8,909 bases of DNA from Lachnospiraceae bacterium UBA5895 (GTDB taxonomy: Bacteria; Bacillota; Clostridia; Lachnospirales; Lachnospiraceae): positions 16,601-25,509 of the forward strand of contig DJEP01000037.1 of the NCBI GenBank assembly GCA_002431915.1, given 5' to 3'. The notes beneath the pieces are model-generated. The model was given only the letters and a program-made list of their open reading frames with translations. It did no database searches and was not told where the DNA came from. The position numbers and the translations under genes were made by a program. Shown here piece by piece: positions 1-6,799 of the stretch (position 1 is the first letter of the stretch; every line of letters starts with the position of its first letter).

Positions 1-15
1 CCGGTTTTTTCGGCA

Positions 16-44
16 TTGCAGGATAACTATGAAATGTATATAAT
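16..44 (+). promoter_or_regulatory. Candidate housekeeping promoter for relP-metF
   Basis: A perfect TATAAT at 39-44 lies 17 bases downstream of TTGCAG at 16-21, which matches the -35 consensus TTGACA at three of six positions. A TG at 35-36 sits one base away from the extended -10 position. The predicted transcription start is near 51, about 42 bases before the relP start codon. The -10 box and spacing are good and the -35 box is weak. Because the window begins just upstream, a more distal promoter cannot be excluded. Confidence 0.5.
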
Positions 45-60
45 TACATTACATGTAATT
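42..60. promoter_or_regulatory. Palindrome over the predicted relP transcription start (candidate operator)
   Basis: Two overlapping symmetries are visible. ATTACATGTAAT at 48-59 is a perfect 12-bp palindrome. AATTACAT (42-49) and ATGTAATT (53-60) form an 8-bp inverted repeat with a 3-base spacer. Both overlap or directly follow the candidate -10 box and cover the expected transcription start, the usual place for a repressor operator. It could instead form a short AT-rich hairpin at the 5' end of the mRNA. No regulator can be named from the sequence. Confidence 0.4.
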
Positions 61-92
61 GAAATTAGAACAAATCGATAAGGAATAGAAAA

Positions 93-830
93 ATGGATAC
101 CATCAGAGGTAAATTTTTTAAACAGCATTTATTCTCAGACCAGTTTCTGGATCTGATCGAGAAAAATAAGCGCCCCATGGATGAGCTGATGTCCTATTAT
201 CAGTGTGCGATCATGGAGGTGGAGACGAAATTTAAAGTATTGAATCAGGAGTATTCCCTGGAGTATGACCGCAATCCCATCGAAGGGATCAAGACGAGGG
301 TCAAGTCCTACGACAGCATCCTCAGGAAAATCCGCCGGAAAAATATACCAATGACACTGGAGGGTATCGAAGAAAATATCCGTGACATTGCCGGTGTCCG
401 GGTCATCTGTTCCTTTCCCGATGACATTTACGAGCTGGCGGAGAGTTTTTTACGACAGGATGACGTTACTCTGATCGAGAGAAAGGATTATATCCGGAAC
501 CCCAAGGAGAGTGGCTACCGTAGCCTGCACCTGATCGTGCAGGTGCCGATCTTTTTACAGAACACGAAGAAGCTGGTCTACGTGGAAGTGCAGTTCCGCA
601 CCATAGCCATGGATTTCTGGGCGAGTCTGGAGCACAAGCTGCAATATAAGAAAAATATTCCGGAGAGTCAGGCAAAGTTTTTAAAAGATGAGCTCTACGA
701 CTGTGCACAGCAGAGCGAGGCACTGGATAAGCGGATGCAGAATATCCGGAATATTATCGCAGAAAGTGAGACTGCGGAAGAGGAAAAACAGGATTTCCTG
801 CCGATTTTTTTACGGGACGATAAAGGCTGA
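93..830 (+). CDS. relP: Small alarmone synthetase, RelP/YwaC type (GTP pyrophosphokinase)
   Basis: A 245-residue cytosolic enzyme expected to move pyrophosphate from ATP to GDP or GTP, making ppGpp/pppGpp. It is a single RelA/SpoT synthetase domain with no HD hydrolase, TGS or ACT domain, which defines a small alarmone synthetase. Visible motifs are RVKSYDSILRKI (69-80, basic ATP-binding segment), IRDIAGVRVICSF (96-108, with Asp98), KDYIRNPKESGYRSLHL (131-147, G-loop) and VEVQFRTIAMDFWASLEHK (164-182, with the catalytic-type Glu165). GYRSLHL and AMDFWASLEHK, plus the NPIEGIKTRVKS segment, fit RelP/YwaC better than RelQ/YjbM as I recall those families. The RelP call over RelQ is a judgement; the SAS call is firm. 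It is somewhat longer than the usual 210-230 residues, with a charged C-terminal tail. AAGGAA at 80-85 precedes the ATG at good spacing. metF follows 27 bases later, so the two are probably co-transcribed. Confidence 0.9.
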   Translation: MDTIRGKFFKQHLFSDQFLDLIEKNKRPMDELMSYYQCAIMEVETKFKVLNQEYSLEYDRNPIEGIKTRVKSYDSILRKIRRKNIPMTLEGIEENIRDIAGVRVICSFPDDIYELAESFLRQDDVTLIERKDYIRNPKESGYRSLHLIVQVPIFLQNTKKLVYVEVQFRTIAMDFWASLEHKLQYKKNIPESQAKFLKDELYDCAQQSEALDKRMQNIRNIIAESETAEEEKQDFLPIFLRDDKG

Positions 831-857
831 TTACGAAAAGAAAGATAGGATGACAAT

Positions 858-1727
858 ATGAAGATCAGGGACGTTTTGAACAAAGATACCGCAACGATTT
901 CTTTTGAGGTGTTTCCTCCGAAGAAGAGCACGGATTTTGAAAATGTGGAGACAGCGGCGCTGGGGATTGCAGCACTGCAGCCTGCTTACATGAGTGTGAC
1001 TTACGGCGCCGGTGGCAGCACCAGGAGGCATACCATCGCCCTGGCACAGGAGATCCAGAAAAAATACGATGTTCCCACCGTGGCACATCTGACCTGTGTC
1101 TGCGCCGACCGTAGCAGCATCAGTGCAGCTCTTACGGAGATGAAAGCAGCAGGTATTGAGAACATTCTGGCACTGCGCGGCGATCTGCCGAAGGACTATG
1201 AGGGAGAGGTGTTCCCTGATTTTTCCCACGCTTCGGATCTGGTGCGTTTTATTAAAGAGAACGGTGATTTCTGCGTGGGTGGTGCCTGCTATCCGGAGGT
1301 GCATCCGGATTCTGCAAATAAAAATGCGGATATTCAGGGGTTAAAGGCAAAGGTGGATGCCGGGTGTGAGTACCTGACAACGCAGATGTTCTTCGACAAC
1401 AATATTTTCTTCAACTTTATGTACCGTGTGCGGGAAGCAGGGATTACCGTGCCCATCGTTCCCGGCATCATGCCCATTACCCGGGGCGTACAGGTGAAAA
1501 ATGCCGTGAAGCTGTCCGGATGTAACGTTCCGGAACGTTTTAAAAATATTGTAGACCGCTTCGGAGACAACCCGGAAGCCATGAAACAGGCGGGTATCGC
1601 TTATGCCACCGATCAGATCATCGATCTGCTGGCCAACGGCGTAAAACATATCCATGTCTATTCCATGAATAAGCCGGATGTGGCAGCGGGAATTCAGAGG
1701 AATCTGTCGGAGATACTGAAGGCTTAA
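858..1727 (+). CDS. metF: 5,10-methylenetetrahydrofolate reductase
   Basis: A 289-residue, FAD-dependent, cytosolic TIM-barrel enzyme. It reduces 5,10-methylene-THF to 5-methyl-THF, the methyl donor for methionine synthesis. Visible motifs in order: SFEVFPPK (15-22, with the catalytic-type Glu17), VTYGAGGST (47-55), LRGDLPKD (106-113, with the flavin-region Asp109), CYPEVHP (144-150), TTQMFFDN (174-181, folate side), PGIMPI (202-207) and HVYSMNKP near the end. The length is close to the roughly 296 residues of E. coli MetF, and no motif is missing. The start is supported by an AGGA-type site at 847-850. It follows relP by 27 bases with no terminator between, so it likely shares that promoter. 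I see no SAM riboswitch (S-box) in the window. No metV, metH or other folate gene is adjacent, so whether it serves methionine synthesis alone or also an acetogenic methyl branch cannot be told. Confidence 0.95.
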   Translation: MKIRDVLNKDTATISFEVFPPKKSTDFENVETAALGIAALQPAYMSVTYGAGGSTRRHTIALAQEIQKKYDVPTVAHLTCVCADRSSISAALTEMKAAGIENILALRGDLPKDYEGEVFPDFSHASDLVRFIKENGDFCVGGACYPEVHPDSANKNADIQGLKAKVDAGCEYLTTQMFFDNNIFFNFMYRVREAGITVPIVPGIMPITRGVQVKNAVKLSGCNVPERFKNIVDRFGDNPEAMKQAGIAYATDQIIDLLANGVKHIHVYSMNKPDVAAGIQRNLSEILKA

Positions 1728-1821
1728 AATTTTCTGCCCTATGTAAAAGGTGTACTGGCATCTGTTTTAGATGTAAGTGCATCTTTTCTGCTATTTGTAT
1801 ATGAGATATGGAGGTAAAACC
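1728..1821 (+). promoter_or_regulatory. Gap between metF and the ABC operon, with overlapping short hairpins
   Basis: The stretch contains CATCT (1759-1763), AGATG (1769-1773) and CATCT (1780-1784). The middle element can pair with either flank. Pairing with the right flank gives a 5-bp stem followed by a short run of T, a very weak terminator-like form. Pairing with the left flank would block it. The stems are too short to call a terminator or attenuator with confidence. I find no convincing -35/-10 pair here, so the ABC genes may be read through from relP-metF or use a promoter I cannot recognise. Confidence 0.2.
1810..1815 (+). promoter_or_regulatory. Ribosome binding site deciding the first ABC start
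   Basis: GGAGGT at 1810-1815 lies 6 bases before the ATG at 1822. A GTG at 1777 in the same frame would add 15 residues, but those overlap this site and have no Shine-Dalgarno of their own. Confidence 0.85.
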
Positions 1822-3606
1822 ATGAATGCATCAAAAAAAATATCCCGTTCGGATCAGATCCTATATTATTTCAAAATCCAGTGGAGGGTGCTGCTGGCGG
1901 TAACAATCTCCGGACTGATCTATAACCTGGGATTGTTGGCCGGACCGTGGTTTGAGGGCCGGATGACGGGATGCCTGGTGGATATTCTGGGTGGGAAAGC
2001 CGGATACCGGGATATGTTGGCACTGGTGACCGCATATGTGATATCCATTGCCATCGTGCAGATCGCCCGCTATATCAAGCGGTTCTATGTACGTCGGTTT
2101 GCCAATAATGTAAACAAAGATATGAAGGAGACACTCTATGATTGTCTGGTTCATAAGAGCCGTGCCGAACTGGAGGAAGAGGGTGCCGGAAATGTCATGA
2201 CCAAAGCCATTCTGGATGTGGATGACTGTGTGGAGGGTATGCGGAAATTTACCACAGAGATCTTCGATACCGGCGTGGCACTGGCGGCATATGCGGGAAT
2301 GCTGTTATGCTATGACTGGCGGCTGGCAATCCTTGCAATGCTCTTTTTACCGGTATCCTATGTGCTGGCGGAGAAGATGAAGCGTAACGTGCAGCGTACC
2401 GGAGCCGCTTATAAGGAACAGTCCGGGAACTTAAGCGCCGCAACCCTGGACAGAGCCACCAATGCTGTTACTTACCGTGTCTATGGCAGAGAGGAAGAGA
2501 GGAAGCAGGCCTATGAAGAGAACCTTACCGCCTATGAAAAATCTGCGGTAAAGGCCAATATCTGGAGTACCGCATTTCCACCGCTGTACCGGATCATATC
2601 TATGACAGGTGTGTTATTTATCCTGTATTTCGGCAGTAAAAATGTGCTGGGGAACGGCTGGAAATTGTGGGATGTGGCAGCTTTTACCACGTTTTTATCC
2701 TGTTTTCTCAAGCTGTCTGTGAAGTCCTCCCACGCAGCAAAATTATTCAATGCGGTACATAAAGCGCAGGTCTCCTGGAAACGTATCAGACCGCTTATGA
2801 AAGAAGACACTTACGAGGATGATAGTAAGGTGCAGGAGCCGGGGACTCTGGAAGTATCCCATGTAAGCTTCGCTTATCCGGGAGGAGAGAAGATCTATGA
2901 GGATCTGAATTTCCTGGCTTCCCCTGGGCAGATCATCGGTGTCACCGGGGCCGTGGCCTGTGGTAAGTCCACCCTGGGGAAAACGTTTCTGTGTGAATAT
3001 CCTTACGAGGGGCGGATCCGTTTCCATGGGAAAGAATTATCCGGAATGACCAAAGCGGAGCGCTCCGGAATGATAGGATATCTGGGACACGATCCGGAGC
3101 TGTTCAATGACACAATCCGCAACAATGTACTACTTGGAGACGATGAAGATGTGGAAAAATATCTGAAAGCTGTCTGCTTTGACAAGGAAGTGAAAGAGAT
3201 GGAGGATGGTACGGAGACTGTTGTCGGAAACGGCGGCGTCCGGCTCTCCGGAGGTCAGGCACAGCGCCTGGCGCTGGCGAGAACCCTGTGCCATAAACGA
3301 CCTGTGCTGATCCTGGATGATCCGTTTTCTGCACTGGATCGTAAGACAGAGGAGGAGGTCTTTCGGAATTTGCGAAAAATGGCAGCGGACAGCATTGTGA
3401 TCCTTCTGTCTCACAGGCTCTATCTGTTTCCGCAGATGGACCAGGTGATATGGATGGAGGACGGAAGGGCAGTGGCGGGAACTCATGAACAGATTCTGAC
3501 AAAATTCCCGGAATATGCGAGATTGTACGAAGTACAGTCCGATGCATGGAAAGATCACGAGTCAGACAGGATGGGAAAGGAGGACGACGGTCATGCAACA
3601 AAATAA
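1822..3606 (+). CDS. ABC exporter half-transporter with degenerate ATP site (subunit 1)
   Basis: A 594-residue membrane protein: a six-helix exporter-type membrane domain (about residues 20-320) fused to a C-terminal ATPase domain (about 340-575). It is one half of a type IV (B-family) heterodimeric exporter. The ATPase motifs are unusual. The Walker A is GAVACGKS (376-383), with Ala379 where the family has Gly. The Q-loop position reads LGHD, with His423 replacing Gln. The Walker B is VLILDD (495-500), with Asp500 in place of the catalytic Glu. In contrast the signature LSGGQ (475-479), the D-loop SALD (503-506) and His531 of the H-loop are canonical. This is the pattern of the degenerate-site subunit in heterodimers such as TM287/288 or BmrCD, and the partner has the complementary pattern. 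The gene overlaps the partner by 14 bases, so translation is probably coupled. The substrate is unknown; drug, lipid or peptide export are all possible. Confidence 0.9.
   Translation: MNASKKISRSDQILYYFKIQWRVLLAVTISGLIYNLGLLAGPWFEGRMTGCLVDILGGKAGYRDMLALVTAYVISIAIVQIARYIKRFYVRRFANNVNKDMKETLYDCLVHKSRAELEEEGAGNVMTKAILDVDDCVEGMRKFTTEIFDTGVALAAYAGMLLCYDWRLAILAMLFLPVSYVLAEKMKRNVQRTGAAYKEQSGNLSAATLDRATNAVTYRVYGREEERKQAYEENLTAYEKSAVKANIWSTAFPPLYRIISMTGVLFILYFGSKNVLGNGWKLWDVAAFTTFLSCFLKLSVKSSHAAKLFNAVHKAQVSWKRIRPLMKEDTYEDDSKVQEPGTLEVSHVSFAYPGGEKIYEDLNFLASPGQIIGVTGAVACGKSTLGKTFLCEYPYEGRIRFHGKELSGMTKAERSGMIGYLGHDPELFNDTIRNNVLLGDDEDVEKYLKAVCFDKEVKEMEDGTETVVGNGGVRLSGGQAQRLALARTLCHKRPVLILDDPFSALDRKTEEEVFRNLRKMAADSIVILLSHRLYLFPQMDQVIWMEDGRAVAGTHEQILTKFPEYARLYEVQSDAWKDHESDRMGKEDDGHATK
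3576..3583 (+). promoter_or_regulatory. Ribosome binding site deciding the second ABC start
   Basis: AAAGGAGG at 3576-3583, inside the end of the first ABC gene, lies 9 bases before the ATG at 3593. An in-frame upstream ATG at 3515 would add 26 residues without such a site, and those residues do not look like an exporter N-terminus. Confidence 0.85.
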
Positions 3607-5254
3607 AACAGCAAGGAGAAATGTTACCGCCGTGATCCTGCAGACCATCCGGAGACAGATCCGGTTATCCCTGGGAATTGTGGTGGCTGTCGTAGGTGCC
3701 ATCGTAACCGCACTTCTGCCTCCCTGGATTCTGGGAAGTATTGTGGATACGATTACCGTAGGAAACAGTGTGCCGTTGGCACTTGTAGTGTTGTATTTTG
3801 CCTTTACGGTGCTGACCGGTCTGACCGAAAGCCTTCGGGAAAGTCTGCTGACGGTCTTCGGACAGAAAATCACACATGCGCTCCGGGGAAGTCTTATGGA
3901 GAAATACACGAACCTGACAGCAGACGAACTGAATCGTCAGGAACCCGGTACGGTGGTGTCACGGTTCGTAGGAGATGTGGATACGGTGGAGAATCTGTTC
4001 ACTTCCGGAATTATCAGTATGTTTGCCGATGCCTGTAAAATTATAAGTATCCTGGTGGTGATCCGGTTGAAAAACAGAGGACTGGCGGCCGTACTTTTGA
4101 TTCTGCTGCCATTTCTGTATGGGTTCACCCGGACAGTGCAGAGAAACATGCTGAAAGCCCAGATCGAGAACCGTCGCGCCGTGGGAAGAGCTTCCGGACA
4201 TGTGCCGGAGACGCTTCACAATATCCGTACCATTCATGTCCTGGGAAAAGAACGCTATATGGAGCAGCGGTATGATGAATATATTGCGGAGAGTTACCGT
4301 GCGGTGGATCGCACGAATTTCTATGATGCCATTTATTCCCCGGTGATCCTGATCCTGAATGCTGTTGTGGTGGCAGTCGTGATGCTGTTTTCCGCATCCG
4401 GTAATACAAAAGTGCTGACGCTGTTCGGTATGTCCGCCGGTACAGCAGTGGCGGTAATCAACTATATCTCCCAGATATTCACTCCCGTGGAGAGCCTGGG
4501 AATGGAAATTCAGACCATACAGTCCGCCATTGCGGGCGTGCACAGAATCAATGAATTTTATGAGCTGGAAGAATTGCCGGAGAGAAATTTGGGAGAAAAA
4601 CCGACAGAACCGCAGAATGGATCGGAACTTCCTTTTGTGGAACTGCAGAACGTGACCTTTGCTTATGAGGATGACAGCCGTAAAATCCTGAATCACTTAA
4701 GCTTCAAGGTGTATCTCGGAGAACAGGTGACACTGTCCGGAAGAACCGGCGTGGGCAAGAGTACCATCTTCAAACTGCTGCTGGGACTCTATCAGCCGGG
4801 AGAGGGTAAAGTGCTGATTCAGGGAAGGGATGCTTTTGGAATTCCGGAGAATGAGAAACGAAGCCTGTATGGCTATGTGGAGCAGACCTTTCACAGAGTT
4901 CCCGGTACGGTAAGAGACCAGATCACTTTGTATGATGGTCGTTTTACAGAGGAAGATGTGAGAGAAGCTGCCAGAATCGCAGGACTGGATACCACGATCG
5001 AGCAGCTGGAAAAAGGTTATGACACCCTCTGCACACCGGAGATCTTCTCTCAGGGACAGTGGCAGTTGTTATCCATTGCCAGAGCCGCAGTGGCGAAGCC
5101 TAAGCTCCTCTTGCTGGATGAGATCACGGCGAACCTGGATGCTCAGACCGAAGAAGAGGTGCTGCAGGCACTGAAACGTGCTTCCGAAGGAAGAACGGTA
5201 ATCTCGATCTCACATAGAGTGAATGCAGAGACGGGACGGATCATTACATTTTGA
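3593..5254 (+). CDS. ABC exporter half-transporter with catalytic Walker B (subunit 2)
   Basis: A 553-residue partner of the preceding gene: an exporter-type membrane domain (about residues 20-320) and an ATPase domain (about 345-553). The Walker A is GRTGVGKS (383-390), the Q-loop has Gln431, the Walker B LLLLDE (505-510) has the catalytic Glu510, the D-loop is ANLD (513-516), and the H-loop has His541. The signature is FSQGQ (485-489) instead of LSGGQ, the one degenerate motif in this subunit. In the assembled dimer the nucleotide bound by this Walker A/B meets the intact LSGGQ of subunit 1, giving one active site. The other site combines all the altered motifs. The protein ends only 12 residues after the H-loop His, so the usual last 30-45 residues of an exporter ATPase domain are absent. 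Its stop overlaps the stop of the convergent symporter gene by 11 bases. The substrate is not predictable. Confidence 0.9.
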   Translation: MQQNKTARRNVTAVILQTIRRQIRLSLGIVVAVVGAIVTALLPPWILGSIVDTITVGNSVPLALVVLYFAFTVLTGLTESLRESLLTVFGQKITHALRGSLMEKYTNLTADELNRQEPGTVVSRFVGDVDTVENLFTSGIISMFADACKIISILVVIRLKNRGLAAVLLILLPFLYGFTRTVQRNMLKAQIENRRAVGRASGHVPETLHNIRTIHVLGKERYMEQRYDEYIAESYRAVDRTNFYDAIYSPVILILNAVVVAVVMLFSASGNTKVLTLFGMSAGTAVAVINYISQIFTPVESLGMEIQTIQSAIAGVHRINEFYELEELPERNLGEKPTEPQNGSELPFVELQNVTFAYEDDSRKILNHLSFKVYLGEQVTLSGRTGVGKSTIFKLLLGLYQPGEGKVLIQGRDAFGIPENEKRSLYGYVEQTFHRVPGTVRDQITLYDGRFTEEDVREAARIAGLDTTIEQLEKGYDTLCTPEIFSQGQWQLLSIARAAVAKPKLLLLDEITANLDAQTEEEVLQALKRASEGRTVISISHRVNAETGRIITF

Positions 5255-6617
5255 TCCATCCAAATGCATTCGCCACAGAACTTAATAAAATAATGGCAGC
5301 AAATACCGGGCAGAGATATTTGATCATAAAGTTGAAGATTTTCTTGCGGCGGAAAGCAGCCTCTCCGTGCATGACTTCTTCTTCGATTGCCTTCAGTCCG
5401 ACGATGCGGGATACCAGCAGGCAGATGGTGATGGCTGCAATGGGCATCATCACCGAGTTGGTCAGGAAATCAAAGAAATCCAAAAACTGCATGCCGATGA
5501 TCTTCACGGCGGCTAAGGGTCCATACCCCAGGGACGACAACGTTCCCAGCGCCAGCATGATCACACCCATGATCACGGTAGATTTTTTACGTCCCCAGCC
5601 CAATTCGTCCTCGAAGGTGGATACGGCACTCTCGGTCAGAGCAATGGAACTGGTCATAGCTGCAAACAGCACCAGTACGAAGAACAGAATACCTACGAAA
5701 GTACCCATTCCCATGTTGTCGAAGACCTTGGGAAGTGTAATAAACATCAGGGAAGGTCCTGCCTGCAAGGTCTCGGGATCGCCGCCGGAGAAGGCGAACA
5801 CCGCGGGAATGATCATCAGTCCTGCCATGATGGCAATGGCGGTATCGAAGATTTCCACATTTTTGGTGGAGCCTTCAATGGATACATCTTTTTTCATATA
5901 AGAGCCGAAGGTGATGAGAATACCCATGGCAATGGACAGAGAGTAGAACATCTGCCCCATGGCGGCTACTACCGTCATCCAGGAAAAATTCGCGGGATTC
6001 GGGATCAGGAAATACTTTACACCGCTCAGAGCTCCCGGCCTGGTAACGGAATAAATCGTGATAATAATGGATAAAACAACTAAAATCGGCATCATAATGC
6101 GGGATACCCGTTCAATACCGTTGCGCACACCGGCGTAGATGATTCCCAAAGTACACAGAGTGAATATGACGAAGCACAGCTCTGTGGAGACACCGTTTGA
6201 GATAAAGGTGGAAAAATATCCGTCCGCCGCCAGGTCATGTCCATGTCCTTTGACGTATTCCACCAGGTACTTGATGACCCATCCGCCGATGACAGAATAA
6301 TACGGAACGATCAGGATAGGAATGACAGCATTGATCCATCCGCCGAAGGAAAGCCATTTCGATTTTCCAAAATGGTGGAAAGCACCCACGGGACTTTTGC
6401 CTGTCATACGTCCCAGAGAAGTCTCCGCCACGATCATGGTATAACCGAAGGTCAGCGCCAGGATTATGTAGATGAGCAGGAAAATTCCGCCGCCGTATTT
6501 GGCTGCCAGATACGGAAAACGCCAGATATTTCCCAAGCCTACCGATGCGCCGGCAGCCGACAGGACGAAACCGATTTTTCCGGAAAAAGAACTTCTTTTA
6601 TCATTTTTTTGATTCAT
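5244..6617 (-). CDS. Sodium-dependent amino-acid symporter, NSS/SNF family
   Basis: A 457-residue inner-membrane protein of the LeuT-fold neurotransmitter:sodium symporter family. It is expected to import an amino acid with Na+. TM1 carries GASVGLGNIWRFP (23-35), with the unwound Na+/substrate-binding segment, and the adjacent GGG at 42-44 is also typical. The TM8 region has TSSIALTESAVSTFEDELG (322-340), in which the Thr/Ser cluster matches the second sodium site of LeuT. Asp258 in TM7 (FDTAIAI) fits the acidic residue that replaces chloride in bacterial Cl-independent members. I count about 11 hydrophobic segments, with the last at roughly 432-454, like the MhsT/Tyt1 type rather than 12-helix LeuT. 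The start is at MNQKND: GGGAG lies about 10 bases upstream, and the longer in-frame start (6692) is within AT-rich leader DNA. The substrate is unknown. It converges with the ABC operon and diverges from spoVT. Confidence 0.92.
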   Translation of the reverse strand: MNQKNDKRSSFSGKIGFVLSAAGASVGLGNIWRFPYLAAKYGGGIFLLIYIILALTFGYTMIVAETSLGRMTGKSPVGAFHHFGKSKWLSFGGWINAVIPILIVPYYSVIGGWVIKYLVEYVKGHGHDLAADGYFSTFISNGVSTELCFVIFTLCTLGIIYAGVRNGIERVSRIMMPILVVLSIIITIYSVTRPGALSGVKYFLIPNPANFSWMTVVAAMGQMFYSLSIAMGILITFGSYMKKDVSIEGSTKNVEIFDTAIAIMAGLMIIPAVFAFSGGDPETLQAGPSLMFITLPKVFDNMGMGTFVGILFFVLVLFAAMTSSIALTESAVSTFEDELGWGRKKSTVIMGVIMLALGTLSSLGYGPLAAVKIIGMQFLDFFDFLTNSVMMPIAAITICLLVSRIVGLKAIEEEVMHGEAAFRRKKIFNFMIKYLCPVFAAIILLSSVANAFGWIKM

Positions 6618-6774
6618 AGATGTAACTCTCCCATAAAAAAATTGTCGCAAACAGAATAAGTGTAACATAGAAACAGCGAAAATACAGTACAAAAAAGTTC
6701 GATTCAGAATGAAAAATTCCGATAATGAGGAAGCAATAATTAGATTGCCCCATTTTGAGGAAAACTAAATACAT
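6601..6774 (-). CDS. Possible small hydrophobic ORF overlapping the symporter start (weak)
   Basis: This 57-codon ORF begins MYLVFLKMGQ and ends YIYESKK. It has a good Shine-Dalgarno, CAGGAG at 6785-6780, just 5 bases before its ATG. It contains two hydrophobic stretches (about residues 14-21 and 36-49). It ends 17 bases inside the start of the symporter gene in another frame, which would allow translational coupling. Some NSS transporters have a small membrane partner (MetS with MetP in Corynebacterium), but I see no clear similarity to that family. Against it: the DNA is AT-rich like intergenic sequence, codon use is unlike the neighbours, and a candidate symporter promoter lies inside it. 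It may be spurious, because the Shine-Dalgarno belongs to an inverted repeat. Confidence 0.2.
   Translation of the reverse strand: MYLVFLKMGQSNYCFLIIGIFHSESNFFVLYFRCFYVTLILFATIFLWESYIYESKK
6664..6692 (-). promoter_or_regulatory. Tentative promoter for the symporter gene
   Basis: On the minus strand TTGTAC (6692-6687) and TATGTT (6669-6664) are separated by 17 bases. They match the housekeeping -35 and -10 consensus at three and four of six positions. The start of transcription would be near 6657, about 40 bases before the symporter ATG. The match is modest in AT-rich DNA, where such pairs arise by chance. Confidence 0.3.
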
Positions 6775-6799
6775 AAATTCTCCTGTTTTCCACATACTA
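6770..6799 (+). promoter_or_regulatory. Candidate sigma-G promoter of spoVT
   Basis: TACATA (6770-6775) and CATACTA (6793-6799) are separated by 17 bases. The -10 element matches the Bacillus sigma-G consensus CATAMTA fully, and the -35 element matches TGHATR at five of six positions. The predicted start is near 6806, about 45 bases before the spoVT ATG. In B. subtilis spoVT is transcribed by forespore sigma-G, so the context fits. Because transcription would start inside the loop of the inverted repeat, this mRNA would not contain the left arm. Confidence 0.6.

Noticed and set aside
1..13. CCGG followed by six T at the window start, as the tail of an upstream terminator
   Set aside because: The 5' arm of any hairpin would lie outside the window, so pairing cannot be shown.
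831..1304. 157-codon minus-strand ORF opposite metF
   Set aside because: It is a shadow of metF, whose conserved motifs run through the same bases on the plus strand.
3959..4696. 245-codon minus-strand ORF inside the second ABC gene
   Set aside because: It lies fully inside a well-supported exporter gene. The product has no recognisable family and is rich in His and Gln, as expected from the antisense of biased codons.
5251..5901. 216-codon plus-strand ORF antisense to the symporter gene
   Set aside because: The symporter on the other strand is a clear NSS family member with its motifs intact. The antisense translation shows no domain or motif I recognise and has no ribosome binding site.
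6618..6692. N-terminal extension of the symporter from an in-frame start at 6692
   Set aside because: The NSS family begins shortly before the GLGNIWRFP segment, and the MNQKND start at 6617 has its own GGGAG. The extension lies in AT-rich leader DNA.
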